Shown here piece by piece: positions 24,791 through 37,060 of a stretch of 64,000 nucleotides of DNA (within the stretch, counting starts at the first letter, position 1; the number at the start of each line of letters is the position of its first letter). The notes below the pieces were generated by a model. The model was not told the DNA's origin. It made no database searches and saw only the letters and a list, made by a program, of their open reading frames with translations. The stretch is from Ophthalmolycus amberensis (Eukaryota; Chordata; Actinopteri; Perciformes; Zoarcidae). The stretch spans positions 81,699-145,698 of the forward strand of contig JAFEUB010001114.1 in the NCBI GenBank assembly GCA_024529925.1, given 5' to 3'. The translations under genes were made by a program, and so were the position numbers.

Positions 24791-27010
24791 ATATTGTGTG
24801 GTCAAATTTTTGAAGAGTTTTTGGGTAAAATGATTGGTGAGTCCATTACAGTCATATAAACATGTGTGCTGCACCCAACATTAATATTTTGTGAGTCAAA
24901 GTAATAAGAGAACGATGACATTTGTCTTCACAAGGTGGCAATTGTAGAAGCTGTAAGAAGTTCAGCTTTGGAGGATGGTTTCATACAGAGCATGAGCGTA
25001 ATGAGCGGACTGCCTGTACTGTAAACAGAGCCGGCCACACATCTGTCACACTGACACATGCCTGCTGTTTGCACAGTGAAGCTGAGTGGAAAGTTTAGAT
25101 TCATATGTCGTTTGGAAAGAAACTGATCACTTACTAGAAGAAGCAGGATCTACATTGGACCTCAGACTGTAAGGTACAGTGCTAGTTTGCAGAGAAACAA
25201 CAAAGAACATGCTCTTATTTCTACTCATATTTTAGTTACATCATCAAAAAGTCGGGGCACAATCATGTGTGTGTTGAGCCCTTTTGTGTGTGGATCAACT
25301 AATACGTTTCCCACTGAGCCTGATTGTGTGCCAGTTGGGTTGTCTCTGCCAAGACTGATTTTACTATTACACAGACTGATATCAGATATTGTATTCCTTA
25401 TTGCTTACCAGTTTACTAAGCATGTACATGCTACCATCCAGGGAAGAATAAGATCACTATGACACTACTGTCTGTCTCTAATAGTTGGCTGAATGTGTGG
25501 CCCGTGGGGATATATGGTGTGTTTAGTGGCCTTACTTGGGGGTGTTTGATACTTTTGACTACCTTAGTACTCTTTTATTGGCTACTCTTCTTTGTAGCTT
25601 ATTAATCTAACTACTTGCCCAGCAACTACGAGTGGAGAATAGCAATATTACAAACATTACATAATTTATGTTGTACAAGTCATGTTATAATGTTAAATAA
25701 TACATTTAAAATGTCTATAATAATTTACATATGACTACGGTTTTGCAGTAATCGTTGTGGATGTATAGTACCTTCTTTAAATCATTTTGAAAAAGTTCTG
25801 GCCAAAGTTGCGAGTTCCTAATATTGTTTACTGGCCTATAAAACGGCTCCACAAAGCAGAAACACCATGTCAACGCACTGAGCTGTGGCTCACTGGCCCT
25901 GCGAGGGTTAAACTCACACAGGCTGCAGCCTCTGGAGGAGCATGAGTGAAATCAGCCCCCTGCTGGATCCCGCTCACAGTCACAGGCGCCGGCCAGCGCT
26001 CACTCACACTGTGAGAGGGGAGGTGCCGAGAGTATTCCCGGTTATTCTTAACAGTCTACTTGTTGAATCGCTCCAGGAGGGGCTGAAAAGGGTGGACTGG
26101 ACACGGTGATACACAGTTATATTTGACAACATGTCGCCACGTAGCTCATGATGCCTCCACCAGCTCCCAGCAGAGCACCGGACACCTGCACGGGCATAGC
26201 AAGTTTTTACGCGTTTACACTTGAAACGCTGATTTCCGTCAATGAGATGAATCGGGATGAACGGGAGACACGTATGTATAATTATTTCTTCATTGTGTTC
26301 ATGTCTGATTTCCTTTTTATAGGCTATAGCCCACTTGGTTTCACTTTGATATTGTATCATTTGGCGTTGCTCACCACACAATACATTTGATTTCCAGCTC
26401 ACGTCGGCCAATGAATATTCATATATTTCCCGAAAATGCAGTTGTTTTGCATGACTCTAATGTTCGCGAAATAATGTAGCTATTATATCAGTTTTGCCAA
26501 GCTAACTTTAAGAACTGCTCTAATTGTTTGTCAATTGAAACTCGAGTACAGACTCCCACGGGTGGATATAATGTTGTATGGGCTGTACATCAAGTTGATA
26601 ATCGGTTTTAGGATCAGTCCATCTTAACATGAAGTCATTATAATAACAACACATTCACGTGAGTACTTCTCGACTGCTCCGCCTTTGAATCGGGATTGAT
26701 CGCTGTCCCATACCGAGCTGAGACGTTTCAGTACCACAGTCCGCGGACAGCGACAGACAGGGTCTGCAGAGTGACAGACAGGCGTTTCAGCACCGGACAG
26801 CGCTCACAAGTGGAGTCCAGTTTATCATTGGTTCGGCTCTCAACCCCCCACCGCCACCCTTGTCAGCAAGCAAAGCGGCTGTGCCTCTCAAAGCTGATTA
26901 TATCTATTTGGTTCTCTGATGAGTGGATAAACCACCTGACATTGCTACTGTAGGACACTGGCACTGGCTGTTCAACAGCGTTTCAAAATTTTTTTCTTCT
27001 TGTATTACAG
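24791..27010 (+). other. ptgis-kcnb1 intergenic region and probable kcnb1 promoter / 5' UTR exon
   Basis: No coding exon is seen. The GC-richer stretch 25880-26100 and the CpG-containing 26650-26850 are candidates for a non-coding kcnb1 first exon, because a strong acceptor (pyrimidine tract then TATTACAG) ends at 27010, just upstream of the start codon. The placement of the first exon is inference. Confidence 0.45.
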
Positions 27011-27129
27011 CCACAAGAAGAAACGAGGGGGGCCCTGATGTGGTCATCTACAGGACCATGTCTCCTTAATCTGCTGGATTTTATCTTCCAGTCTTTTCAA
27101 GAGACAGAGAGACTTGAGTGACTTGAGTG
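27011..27129 (+). promoter_or_regulatory. kcnb1: kcnb1 5' leader with two upstream ORFs
   Basis: If splicing uses the acceptor at 27009-27010, the leader before the kcnb1 ATG contains two upstream ATGs. One at 27038 opens a 27-codon ORF that stops at 27119-27121, eight bases before the main ATG. One at 27058 opens a three-codon ORF (stop TAA 27067-27069) nested in it. Such ORFs usually lower translation of the main frame. Confidence 0.5.
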
Positions 27130-27684
27130 ATGATCAAAACGGAGCCTCCGTCGGCCACCTTGCTGCCACCGGATACCGTGGACATCATCCGCAGCAGGGC
27201 CCACACCCGCCGAGTGAGACTCAACGTCGGGGGCCTTCTCCACGAAGTCCTGTGGAGAACGCTGGACAGGCTGCCCCGCACAAGACTGGGCAAACTGAGG
27301 GACTGCAACACCCACGACTCTATCATGGAGGTATGCGACGACTACAGCCTGGATGACAGCGAGTACTTTTTCGACAGACACCCCGGCGCTTTCACCTCCA
27401 TTCTGAACTTCTACCGCACCGGGAAGTTGCACATGATGGAAGAACTGTGCGCCCTCTCGTTCAGTCAAGAGCTGGACTTCTGGGGCATCGACGAGATCTA
27501 CCTGGAGTCCTGCTGCCAGGCCAGGTACCACCAGAAAAAGGAGCAGATGAACGAGGAACTGAAGAGAGAGGCCGAGAATATGGGAGAGACGGTCGGAGAG
27601 GAGTTTACAACCACATGTTGTTCCGAGAAGAGGAAGAAGCTCTGGGACCTCTTGGAGAAACCAAGCTCATCATTTGCTGCTAAG
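27130..27684 (+). CDS. kcnb1: Kv2.1 voltage-gated K+ channel, coding exon 1 (N-terminus and T1 domain)
   Basis: The ATG at 27130 opens 185 codons ending SSSFAAK|GTAATG, phase 0, exactly where Kv2 genes have their single coding intron. It encodes the cytoplasmic N-terminus and the T1/BTB tetramerisation domain that restricts co-assembly to Kv2 and silent Kv subunits. RVRLNVGG begins at residue 28. The interfacial zinc motif HX5CX20CC is complete: His101, Cys107, Cys128 and Cys129. The N-terminal 27 residues are shorter than in mammalian Kv2.1. An in-frame GTG at 27127 precedes the ATG but is not a likely start. Kv2.1 is preferred over Kv2.2 because of the ptgis neighbour and C-terminal features in the second exon. 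Confidence 0.97.
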
Positions 27685-29686
27685 GTAATGTCCTACACAG
27701 CCACCATGAGAGAGGATAGCATTGACATTCAACCAACAGGTCTATATTACTTAAGTTTTTAATAAAGATGTATCTATCACGAGGGGAAGGGAAGGTTGCT
27801 GAGTAGAGTTTGGTCCTAATGAAAAGGGTGTAAATTTAGAAAAACAGTTTCAAAACGAGAAAAGAGGGAACATAAGAAATGTAGTTCAATATCCAGAGGC
27901 TCTTTGAGACTGGTTTGATCTGATGTCTGACTTTCTTTAAATCCGATCCAGTGCTTTTAATCTGTCACTTTGAGCAGCTGGAGTTCATGTGAGAGGGAGA
28001 ATGAGAAATAGATGTTGTACTCAGAGGTGAAGGTCAAAGCTGTCAGCAAATCTTTGCCTATTCATCAGTGTGTATTGAAGAACAGTATAACTTTGGAAAC
28101 TGTTACTCCACTTAAATCAACAATCTTATCTAGGTGTACTATCCTGAGAAGAAAAGGTGTTGTTTTTACTGGTGAGTTAATTAAAAGCCTTTTTTTCTGG
28201 TGAAATCATGACAGCCTTCATTGACTCCCTTTGTTGGTTTCAGTTAGATAGCTGTTCCTGAGACGTGTATTGCCTGCCTGCTGGTCTCCTGGGGTAGTTA
28301 TTGAATGTTTATTTTTCAATGGCAACGCCAGAGAGGATGACAAGAATGACAATAAGTGTTTAATCCATATCACGACTGCAAGAGACTCTCCTGCTCAGAA
28401 TATATATTTTTAGACCTCCTTTCCACAGTCACCGCCTCTTAGCTTCATGAGCCACCCCCAGTCCAGTACTCACTCATCCAGCTCATTAACAGGCTCATAG
28501 CTCACACTCCAGGAACACGAGTGCTTCACTTTGCTGGATCAATGATGCCATATAATGTTAACAGCATTTTAAAGTGGACTGACGGAAAGATGTGTCTGGG
28601 TCAATATTCAATCGCAAATGTTTTAAGCAATTGCCCGATTGCATTTTACCAATACAATAACTCTTTGGGGAATCTGCACATTTAGAGATGTTGCTCTTTT
28701 CCATCACTCTACATTTACCAGACAGTGTCAAGCTTTTATTTTCAAATTCAATTTAGAATATTTTCACCATGTGTCGTTGGTTTAAACTTATGTGTGCACA
28801 GAAATATGTAAGATATCACGGTCAAGTCATTACTCAAAGACATTTCAAACACCTCTTCGATCGCGATGCTGCGTAATTTTTTCAGCTCATCTATCGCTGA
28901 CCTTTAATTACTGAAGCTTTCATTATTTCTTAATTCTTAAATATGCAATCACATTGCTTAAGGACATGCTACATTTATGATAGTCAGGGCCCCTTGGTTC
29001 TCTCCACACAGACAAACACCAGGTCCTTTGGTAATAATGCCAGCCCTGTCCCCTAAAAATGATGTCCTTATACAACAAAACATTGTGAATTACATTTGAG
29101 GGAACGTATTTTGTTGTGTATTACGTTTGCTCGTGATGTATCACAAATAAGTTTCAAATGAAGCCGCGTAGTCCACGTAGGAAGGAGTTTGGGGTGGGGG
29201 ATGGGTCAAAAAACACAGGGCCTTTCACCAAGAAGACTGTTGTACCATGTGGACCAAGTACTTTTGTTTGGTTTGTTTGGTTTCAATTTCATAGTCATTT
29301 TAAGACAAACCATAATGTTTTTATTACAAAATCTAGCCAAGTAGTTATGTACTGTTTTTTGTCCAAATTTACGTTAACCCCATGTTTAAAACTGTTAGAA
29401 CTGCAACAGAGAAAATACGTTTTCCCCAAAAACATAATTGAGAGTGCAGTTAGTTGTATGGGATTGATTCACGTTGACTGGCAGACATCCTGGCATCAGA
29501 GGAAATCAGTGTTAAGTTAACAAGAAATGGAAAGTCTGAAAAAGGAAATGGGAAAAGAAAGTCCTTTCTGTCAAACCATAATGTTAATACATTTTCCACA
29601 CATTTATCTATGAAACAACTCCAAGACAAAGAATGTAGCTGAAGCTATGAATTGTAATTTTATGTTGGTTTGGCCTGGTCTACGGG

Positions 29687-29730
29687 GATGGGGAGAGATT
29701 ATAATTAAGATGGGGAGAGATTATAATTAA
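29687..29730. repeat. 22-bp tandem duplication
   Basis: Two perfect adjacent copies of GATGGGGAGAGATTATAATT plus AA, at 29687-29708 and 29709-29730. Confidence 0.9.
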
Positions 29731-32696
29731 TGTGAGAGACGTAATGATGAAGATTGGCCTGTTATCAGACATAAGAAAATACATCCCTATCATTTTACCT
29801 TTTTGGCCTACCTCGGAAAATGTTCTCGCATGAACTCCTATCAGCTAAACACAAACAAGTGCTGCACAGTTAAGGGGCCCAGCAACTTTTGAACAAAAGA
29901 AAGGGAAGTGACAAATAGGGCCATTCCCTCGTGGTTTACTTTTCCCATATGAGACAGAAAACTGTTTTTTAAAATGCCACATTGAAGTTAAATGACAGCC
30001 ATTAAATGCAGTCTTATTTCTGAGGCTTAATTGAAGAGTTGCGTCGGTGAAATAGCTTGTTCCCAAACACATATTCTGCCTCATTTATTTTTCAGTGCTG
30101 AAATGAAATTTTAATTGCACATTAATAATGCTTGACTTAATTCCGGAGAGAGAAGGTGTGATCCAGAATATATATAGCTCCAGATGTCACCTCATCATCA
30201 ACCTTTGGGAGTTATAACATCCCCAAAAATACACATATAGGCACCAGCACTCTCTCGGACAGTTTATCATGTCAAAGCAGAGGTGAAGGACAGCATGTGT
30301 GCAGCATTTGATAGTCTGTCTTTCTGCTTGGGATTGTTGAGGTGTTACTGAACCGTTTTAGACCCACTTGAGTCTGCATTTCCACCATGGGTCTGCCCAC
30401 TAAATGATTCATCATAACAATATGGACTCCTGGAAACTCTGGGAAAACTTGCAGGTAATCATTTCATTGAAAAAAGATAAGCTCTTGCAGTGTGTGCTGT
30501 CATTTTTAGCGTAGCCGAGTGGGAGGAAAGGGTAAGTGGGTTGTGAGTGAGACCAGTCTTTGTAACACAGCATGTCTAAGCATGCCGCTGTTGTTTAATA
30601 CTCCCTGAGGTGCAGCTCAGTCTTGGAGGGATCACAGCCGCCCTATAAATCACACTCCCAGGGGTTTGGCATCTGAAAGTGGCTGTATTTGAAGGCCAGC
30701 AGCTCTAAGGTTTTCTCAATCGGCTTACTACGGTGATGGAGTCGTATACATGAACACAAACATTTTCTGCATCAGTCAGAGCCGTTTTGGTTCTTTCACA
30801 GGAGGTTTCTGCCTGTTCGGTTTTGTCTGCTCGTCTCATCGGTTTTGAAAGGGCTCAGTTGAGAAAAGGAGACGCACCAATCAGGATTTAGCAAAATGTG
30901 AATGATGTGATTACAGTTTTGAGGTGGTCAGTCAACTCATCAAAATCAATCAAATCGGATGAAATATTTTGAGCTTTAACTTTTGACTGATACTTATTTA
31001 GTCACAAATATTCTGTTATAAGATTTCAAACCAGGTTTCGTGTGCTTTAGACTTGTGTGAACTTATCCATATAAGAGAAGGCAGTTTCAAAAGTGGTATG
31101 TCGCAGTATAATATCACATTACCTTTCACAGGTGAAGGTCTTAAGTTGAATTACAAAATTAGAATAAATTATTACCAGATTATTCCAAGAAATACGCCTC
31201 GTAGTTTACCTCACGTCTCTCACACGGTCAAGGCATCAAGAATGTAGATCAAAATGAGCTTCTGTTTTGTGGAGTCAGTATGAATCGGTTAGAATTATAT
31301 TATAACTCTTTGGTTTCGTTTTAACATTGTAAGTATATGAGCAACATCTCAGAGCTTAGAAAGATGAGAAAATAAACAGTTATGTTGTGTGATTTGTTTT
31401 CTTCACATTACTGATTGTATTTACATTTAATTAATGTGGAGGCTAACACAGAATAAAACAAAAATATTCAACATATCAAAGAGATGCAACATAGACAATT
31501 AAAAACACTAACAAACTAAATTGGATTGATAATCTGTTCCTGGTGTTGAATGAGATGGAGGGTGCTGTGAGATATTGAAAACACAAATTACTGCGTTTCA
31601 AAATCCATATTGTAAAATAAACTCCGAAGCTCATAAATATATAGTAGTTGGTAAATTGACTGACCCTGATGTTAACTTACAACAGAAAAGGAGGAAGTTC
31701 TTATTAATTTCCTGTTGAGTTTTACAGACTTTCACTTGAAAGACTTTTGACACTTCTGCACTCTGGGAATTTGAGTTCTTGTCTCCTAACAGCCTCGCAG
31801 CGTTCTCTATTCCCGCTGAAGCTTTGGTCCAGAACAGGATACCGAGCTATAAAAACTGACACTTAGCTCTTGTGCCTTCGAAGAGGCTTTTTGAACTAAT
31901 TGCAAGGAAACTTCTCAGTGAGCCAAAGACAGCCATGACTAGAGGCAGTTAACTGCACTTCTTGCCACACATCAGATATGCCTGTTTGACTTCCCTGTGT
32001 TAGATCCGGGGGTTTTCCTTGGCCCGACACGGGGCTACTTATTGACTCAGCTCTCTATTAAAAGATTGGCAAGCTGGTGTTTTTTCGAGGAACTCGCCTG
32101 GCTCTGCTAACTACCGTTACTCCTGACGTCTCCCCTGCTTCCTCCGGTAACCACGCACTCGGCTGAGGGACCACCCTAGCCCCGGGCGCACCTACCTGTC
32201 GCGTCAGTTATGGTAGCTTCCTCTTTTGGATCCGTGCTCTTGGTAAATTGCCAGGTTTGGTTTTAACGGCTTGGATTACTTATAAAGCCGTAAGGGATTG
32301 TTAAGTGGATATTAGGATAACCATTCAGAACTCAGTTGTTAGACTTACATAGATTTAACTTTTTACTATCATGAGGAACATTTACTACGTAAGCAAAATT
32401 AATGCAATTGAGAATTTTACTTTAAATGCAGGTTAGATATTTATTGCAAAATATATTTAGCAAGGGCAAAGCTTCAGCTCACATAAAATAATAATACTAC
32501 ACATGATTTCTTACTTTCAATTCTTTGGTTATACTCATGGTTAGAGGTTGGAGCTGGCTTTGGGTGCGGTGAAAAGTTCTTTTTTGGAGTTGTCAGGGGC
32601 GAGGGTCTGGCCAGACCCTCCTCACTCCTGCCTGCTCGGCAAACGACGTCTGTTCAGCGATCTTTGATCTTGTTAAAGTTGAGCAGGGAGGATAGG

Positions 32697-33342
32697 TGGT
32701 TCTTCGTCTTTCAATCTTTGCTCATAGAAGGGCCGTCTTCTTCTTTCGTCTTTTCTCGTCTTTCTTCCTTCTCACTTGGATTTCCCCTCTTGGTTGTATC
32801 GTCCTTCTCACTGTGGATTCTTCCTTCTTGGTTGGATCGTCCTTCTCGGTTGGTTTTCGGTCTTGCTTCTGTCGTCTTTCTTCTTTCGTCTTTCCTTCTT
32901 TCTTTTCTTCATTCTTTGTTCACAAAGGGCCGTCTTCTTCTTTCGTCTTTTCTCGTCTTTCTTCCTTCTCACTTGGATTTCCCCTCTTGGTTGGATCGTC
33001 CTTCTCACTGTGGATTCTTCCTTCTTGGTTGGATCGTCCTTCTCGGTTGGTTTTCGGTCTTGCTTCTGTCGTCTTTCTTCTTTCGTCTTTCCTTCTTTCT
33101 TTTCTTCATTCTTTGTTCACAAAGGGCCGTCTTCTTCTTTCGTCTTTTCTCGTCTTTCTTCCTTCTCACTTGGATTTCCCCTCTTGGTTGGATCGTCCTT
33201 CTCACTGTGGATTCTTCCTTCTTGGTTGGATCGTCCTTCTCGGTTGGTTTTCGGTCTTGCTTCTGTCGTCTTTCTTCTTTCTTTTCTTCATTCTTTGTTC
33301 ACAAAGGACCGTCTTCTTCTTCTTTCTTTTCTTCATTCTTGA
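32697..33342. repeat. 197-bp pyrimidine-rich tandem array
   Basis: Units start at GGGCCGTCTTCTTC at 32730, 32927 and 33124 (spacing exactly 197), then a fourth begins at 33306 after a 15-bp deletion and stops near 33340. A partial unit precedes the first. The plus strand is very rich in C and T (TTCTTCTTTCGTC, TTCCTTCTC), so the complement is purine-rich and could form triplex-type structures. All three plus frames stay open for 188-259 codons only because the unit lacks stops; 197 is not a multiple of three, so frames rotate and this is not a protein repeat. Confidence 0.95.
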
Positions 33343-33599
33343 GCAGAGACGAAGTCCACCGCTGCGTCTGTAGAGCGAAGTCCAGGGTCCTCTCAGGTGG
33401 AGCACTCGAATGGCTCTTACGACGTTATCCTCTCGTCTGTTAGCTTGTCACTTCTTTTATAACACCTTTGGGTTATCTTGACCCCCCTCCTTTCTCACTC
33501 GGCACCTGATCCATTCTTCGTCATTATGTGTGTGTGCTTATGTTGTGGACGTGTGGAAATCACCTTGCCTCCCGTAGGCCTGATTTTGCAATCCTAACG

Positions 33600-34240
33600 T
33601 CTCTGCTCCTTCACTTCCCCTCTCGCTCACACACAATTTCTAACTCAGATTGGTTATCTTAATCACTGTTACAATCATCATCATCACAGTTAGTTGTTAT
33701 AATCAGTTACAGTTGTTATAATCAGTTACAGTTGTTAATCGCTTTATTCAGCACACGCTTGCTTTTAAAATAATTATTAGATTTCCTCTTCTTCTCTCTC
33801 TGCAGCAGTTATTTCCACATCCTTTCGGGCCTGCACCCAGCTCACTTCCTCTTTTCTCACTCACACACATTTCTAACTCAGTTGTTATAATCAGTTACAG
33901 TTGTTAATCGCTTTATTTAGCACACGCTTGCTTATAAAATAATCATTGATTTCATCCTTCCTCATTATTATGCTTTTTTTCCTTATTCTTTCTTTTCTTC
34001 TCTTCTCAACGGCCGATATTTCCACATCCCTTCAGGATTTCACATTCCCCTCACCCTGCTTACTTCCTCAATTTAAACACTCACACAAACTGCACTCTTT
34101 CTCAGATACACCTATGATTATTATTATCAGGTTGACATTTGTTAAAATCACTTTACATTTGTTATTTAATACATGCTTGCTTTAAAATAATTATTCTATT
34201 TCATCTTTTAACTCTTAATTTTACGCTTTGTGTCCCTTTA
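33600..34240. repeat. About three diverged ~200-bp tandem repeats
   Basis: A module recurs with changes: CTCACACACA..TTTCTAACTCAG, TTATAATCAGTTACAGTTGT, TTAATCGCTTTATT, CACACGCTTGCTT, TAAAATAATTATT, then TTTCCACATCC. Copies lie at about 33630-33825, 33855-34030 and 34080-34215. They are well diverged, so older than the 197-bp array next door. Within the first copy a TTATAATCAGTTACAGTTG phrase is itself doubled. Confidence 0.75.
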
Positions 34241-34710
34241 ACCTAATTTACAGGCCTACCATGTATTCCTCTTTTAAGGCTGGTCCTGGGATCTCAACTC
34301 TTTTTGACACCTGTAAGCACTTTGCTTTGCTGTTTGTGAAGAGAACTCTGTGCACCCTGGCAATGGCTGGAGGGGGAAATCGATGGCAAACACCTTAAGA
34401 TGTAAGGCAAGCTGGGTTGAATGTGGGGACACACCCTGACCAGCCATTAGAGAGGGACTCAGTCATGTGACTTCCCAGAGACCACTGCCTGCTGACAGCT
34501 CTGTATGAGGCCGGAGTGCAGTCACTCGTCCTAACCTCCAGCGCTGTCTCACAGCGTTGGGACCGGAGGAGACGCAGCAGTCGCTATGATGTTATGGTCT
34601 CTGTTGTTATTTTCAGCAGCGGCTCCGAAATTAACGGAGCTGAGAGTCTTGTCTGCGACCGTGTGTTTCTGTCTCTCCTTTCCTCCCCACTGTTCTCTTA
34701 TTGTAGGCTA

Positions 34711-34711
<1 letters not shown>

Positions 34712-34751
<40 letters not shown>
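34712..34751. repeat. (GT)n microsatellite
   Basis: Twenty GT units with no interruption. Confidence 0.95.
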
Positions 34752-34753
<2 letters not shown>

Positions 34754-35025
34754 ATGCTAGTAGCCAGGCATGCATGCTATCCAACCGAGTGTATTGCACA
34801 AGTTGTTTTCAAGGGTTGTTGCCCGGTGACGGCAACACTTCCATTGTGCTTGGGTGAGTTTTGAATAGCCATAAATCAAATCGATGGCAGACAGTATCCC
34901 AGCTGCCAGACTGACTGCAGTGCAATGTATCGTCAAGTAGGCTTGAAAGGACATGTTTCACAAACGGTCGGAGGTAATCAGAGTCTCTCCGTCTCTTCTT
35001 TGCTCTCTTATCACCTCATCTCGGG

Positions 35026-35250
35026 GTGGGGCGGCCATGGCTCACTGGGTAGAGCGGGTCGTCCGCAAGGTTGGCGGTTCGATCCTTGGCTGCTACATGT
35101 CCTGTGCCGAAGTGTCCCTGAGCAAGACACTGAACCCCTAACTGCTCCCCGGGCGCTTCTCAGCTGCCCACTGCTCCCAATAAGCTAGGGATGGGTTAAA
35201 TGCAGAGGACAAATTTCGTAAATGTATATGACAATAAACTTAAAACGTAA
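35026..35250 (+). mobile_element. tRNA-derived SINE
   Basis: The 5' part has RNA polymerase III promoter boxes: an A-box-like TGGCTCACTGGGTAGAGC near 35039 and a B box GGTTCGATCCT near 35074, spaced as in tRNA. A tRNA-unrelated body follows, with TGTCCCTGAGCAAGACACTG and GGATGGGTTAAATGCAGAGG, ending in AT-rich ACAATAAACTT. This is a common teleost SINE pattern. No intact tRNA cloverleaf is expected. Confidence 0.8.
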
Positions 35251-35375
35251 CTTATCTCCCTGTTTTCTTCTATTGTACTCTCCTCATTATTCAAGTCCAA
35301 GTAACAGCATTAAAGCTCTTATTATTGTACGAATTCTAATAATGTATATTAATATATTGGTTTTATTCATCTAAG

Positions 35376-35524
35376 TTAGAGGTTTTCAAAGTGAGAGGTG
35401 GGCCTCCGCAAAGGGGACGGGGGGGAGCGGAGGCTCAGTGAATGGAAGTGAAAGAATATTACATTAGTTCCTACATTAGTTATTATAATGAGGCTCCGCA
35501 GTCCCAGACTTTGAAAACTCTTGA
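35376..35524. mobile_element. Small MITE-like inverted-repeat element
   Basis: About 145 bp bounded by GTTTTCAAAGT at 35382-35392 and its inverse ACTTTGAAAAC at 35508-35518, with purine-rich interior (CGGGGGGGAGCGGAGGCTC). No convincing target-site duplication. Confidence 0.5.
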
Positions 35525-36954
35525 TCTGAATGCGTAGAGATAATAGCTATATCCTCATATTCCATGACACTCATGGAAAATTATTTTTCTATCATTTTAA
35601 AGTCAGCTCTCAGACCGACAGATCCCTCTACATCCATGGATGTACCAGAGAGTTGTATTGAGCAACAATAGTCACAGAAAAAAGTAATAATAAATCGACT
35701 ACTTAAAGTTTCTGCTAAGCTTTAAGTCATGATTACTGTATTTCTTTGTTTTGGGGCTGCATATGAAGTTCTTCATTGTGCAGTCGCAACCAAGAAGCTC
35801 TATTCTACACTGACATTAGCATTATTGATTTAAAACATGCTTTTGATGCCGTCTGAGCAGTGTGTGGAAACACATGAATAGAAATTCACCTATAAGGAAG
35901 TAACATGTCCCGCCCCAGTGGCTCCTAATCGATAGAGAATATCTGCCCAACTGCAGAGAGGAGGATTACATTGTTTGTGTGTTGGTGAGAGTGTGTTCCA
36001 CATCGTATTTGCTAAGCTGAAATGATTTCGCAGAGACTTCAAAGACTCGTATTGTAATCAGAGCTTCCACATTGCATTGGAGCCAGTTTCATATACGTTT
36101 GACAACTGGACCTTTAGATGCTTCAGGCTTTTTTTATCAAGCTCAGATACTGAAAACAATGTAACTACTCTACAATGTGTTGAGATCTAGATTCCAGAAT
36201 ACATGTGCTATAGATGGAGAAGACGTTTTACAACAGCACTTCTCCTCCATTCCTTCAGAAATGATCAATGAATGATGTTTCAAATGAGGACATTATGTTC
36301 TTATGGTCTGTTAATGGCCTCCTTCATTTGTAGATGTGCTGTGTTACCACCATGGACAGACGGCTCACTTTTGCCTGCCAGATACTGTCTTCTCCCTCTG
36401 GCCCTCTTTAGCATTTGACTAATTATGTGACTACATAAATGACCTAATGCCCAGACTGGCTATACATTGTTTCATTTCCCCTGTGTGGTTGTTCATTGCT
36501 TCACAGACAGTCAACATTGTAGGAGGGGAAACTATGCCTGAAAAGATTACATTTTGGAGTTCGACCACCAAGCATGGAGAGGGTTGCACACGATTCAGGG
36601 TTGTATGAGAGCAAGAAATTCTCCATCTAAGGTTATAATATGGAAATCACCAAATGTGGAGTTATAAAGTTTTCAAATGAAAATAGCAATATGATTTTGC
36701 ACATATTGATGTTAAATAAGACGCCCTCTCTAATTAAACATAATTGTCATGCCCTATGTTTTACTCAAAATGCAACTGTTATCAATATTGCTATTAACAA
36801 TGGATACAACTTGGTTTATGTCACTTCAGATGATTCATCCACAAAAAATGATTGCCTGACTCTGTAGTTCTCCACTGCATTTTAGCATCTTTCAGCTCCT
36901 TGTTTTGATTTCATTTACCTTTTCTGATGCAAGGCTCCAAGGACAGAGGATGTC

Positions 36955-37060
36955 AGTGTGCTGTACAGATTGTGAAGCCCTCTGAGGCTAATTTGTGATC
37001 TGTGATATTTGGCTATACAAATAAATAAAGGAATTGAAGTGCCTTGAATTGAACTTTACT
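36955..37060 (+). mobile_element. LINE 3'-tail fragment
   Basis: Contains GTGAAGCCCTCTGAGGCTAA, TTGTGATCTGTGATATTTGG and CTATACAAATAAATAAAGGA followed by degenerate GAATTGAA units. This is the usual terminus of a fish LINE with an ATTGA-type tail, in plus orientation. No coding part remains. Confidence 0.6.

Noticed and set aside
32664..33443. Long plus-strand open frame (259 codons) rich in Phe, Leu and Ser
   Set aside because: It is a by-product of the stop-poor 197-bp pyrimidine repeat; the period is not a multiple of three, and all three frames are open.
35026..35110. Possible genuine tRNA gene
   Set aside because: A and B boxes are present but the acceptor and anticodon stems do not form, and a typical SINE body follows.
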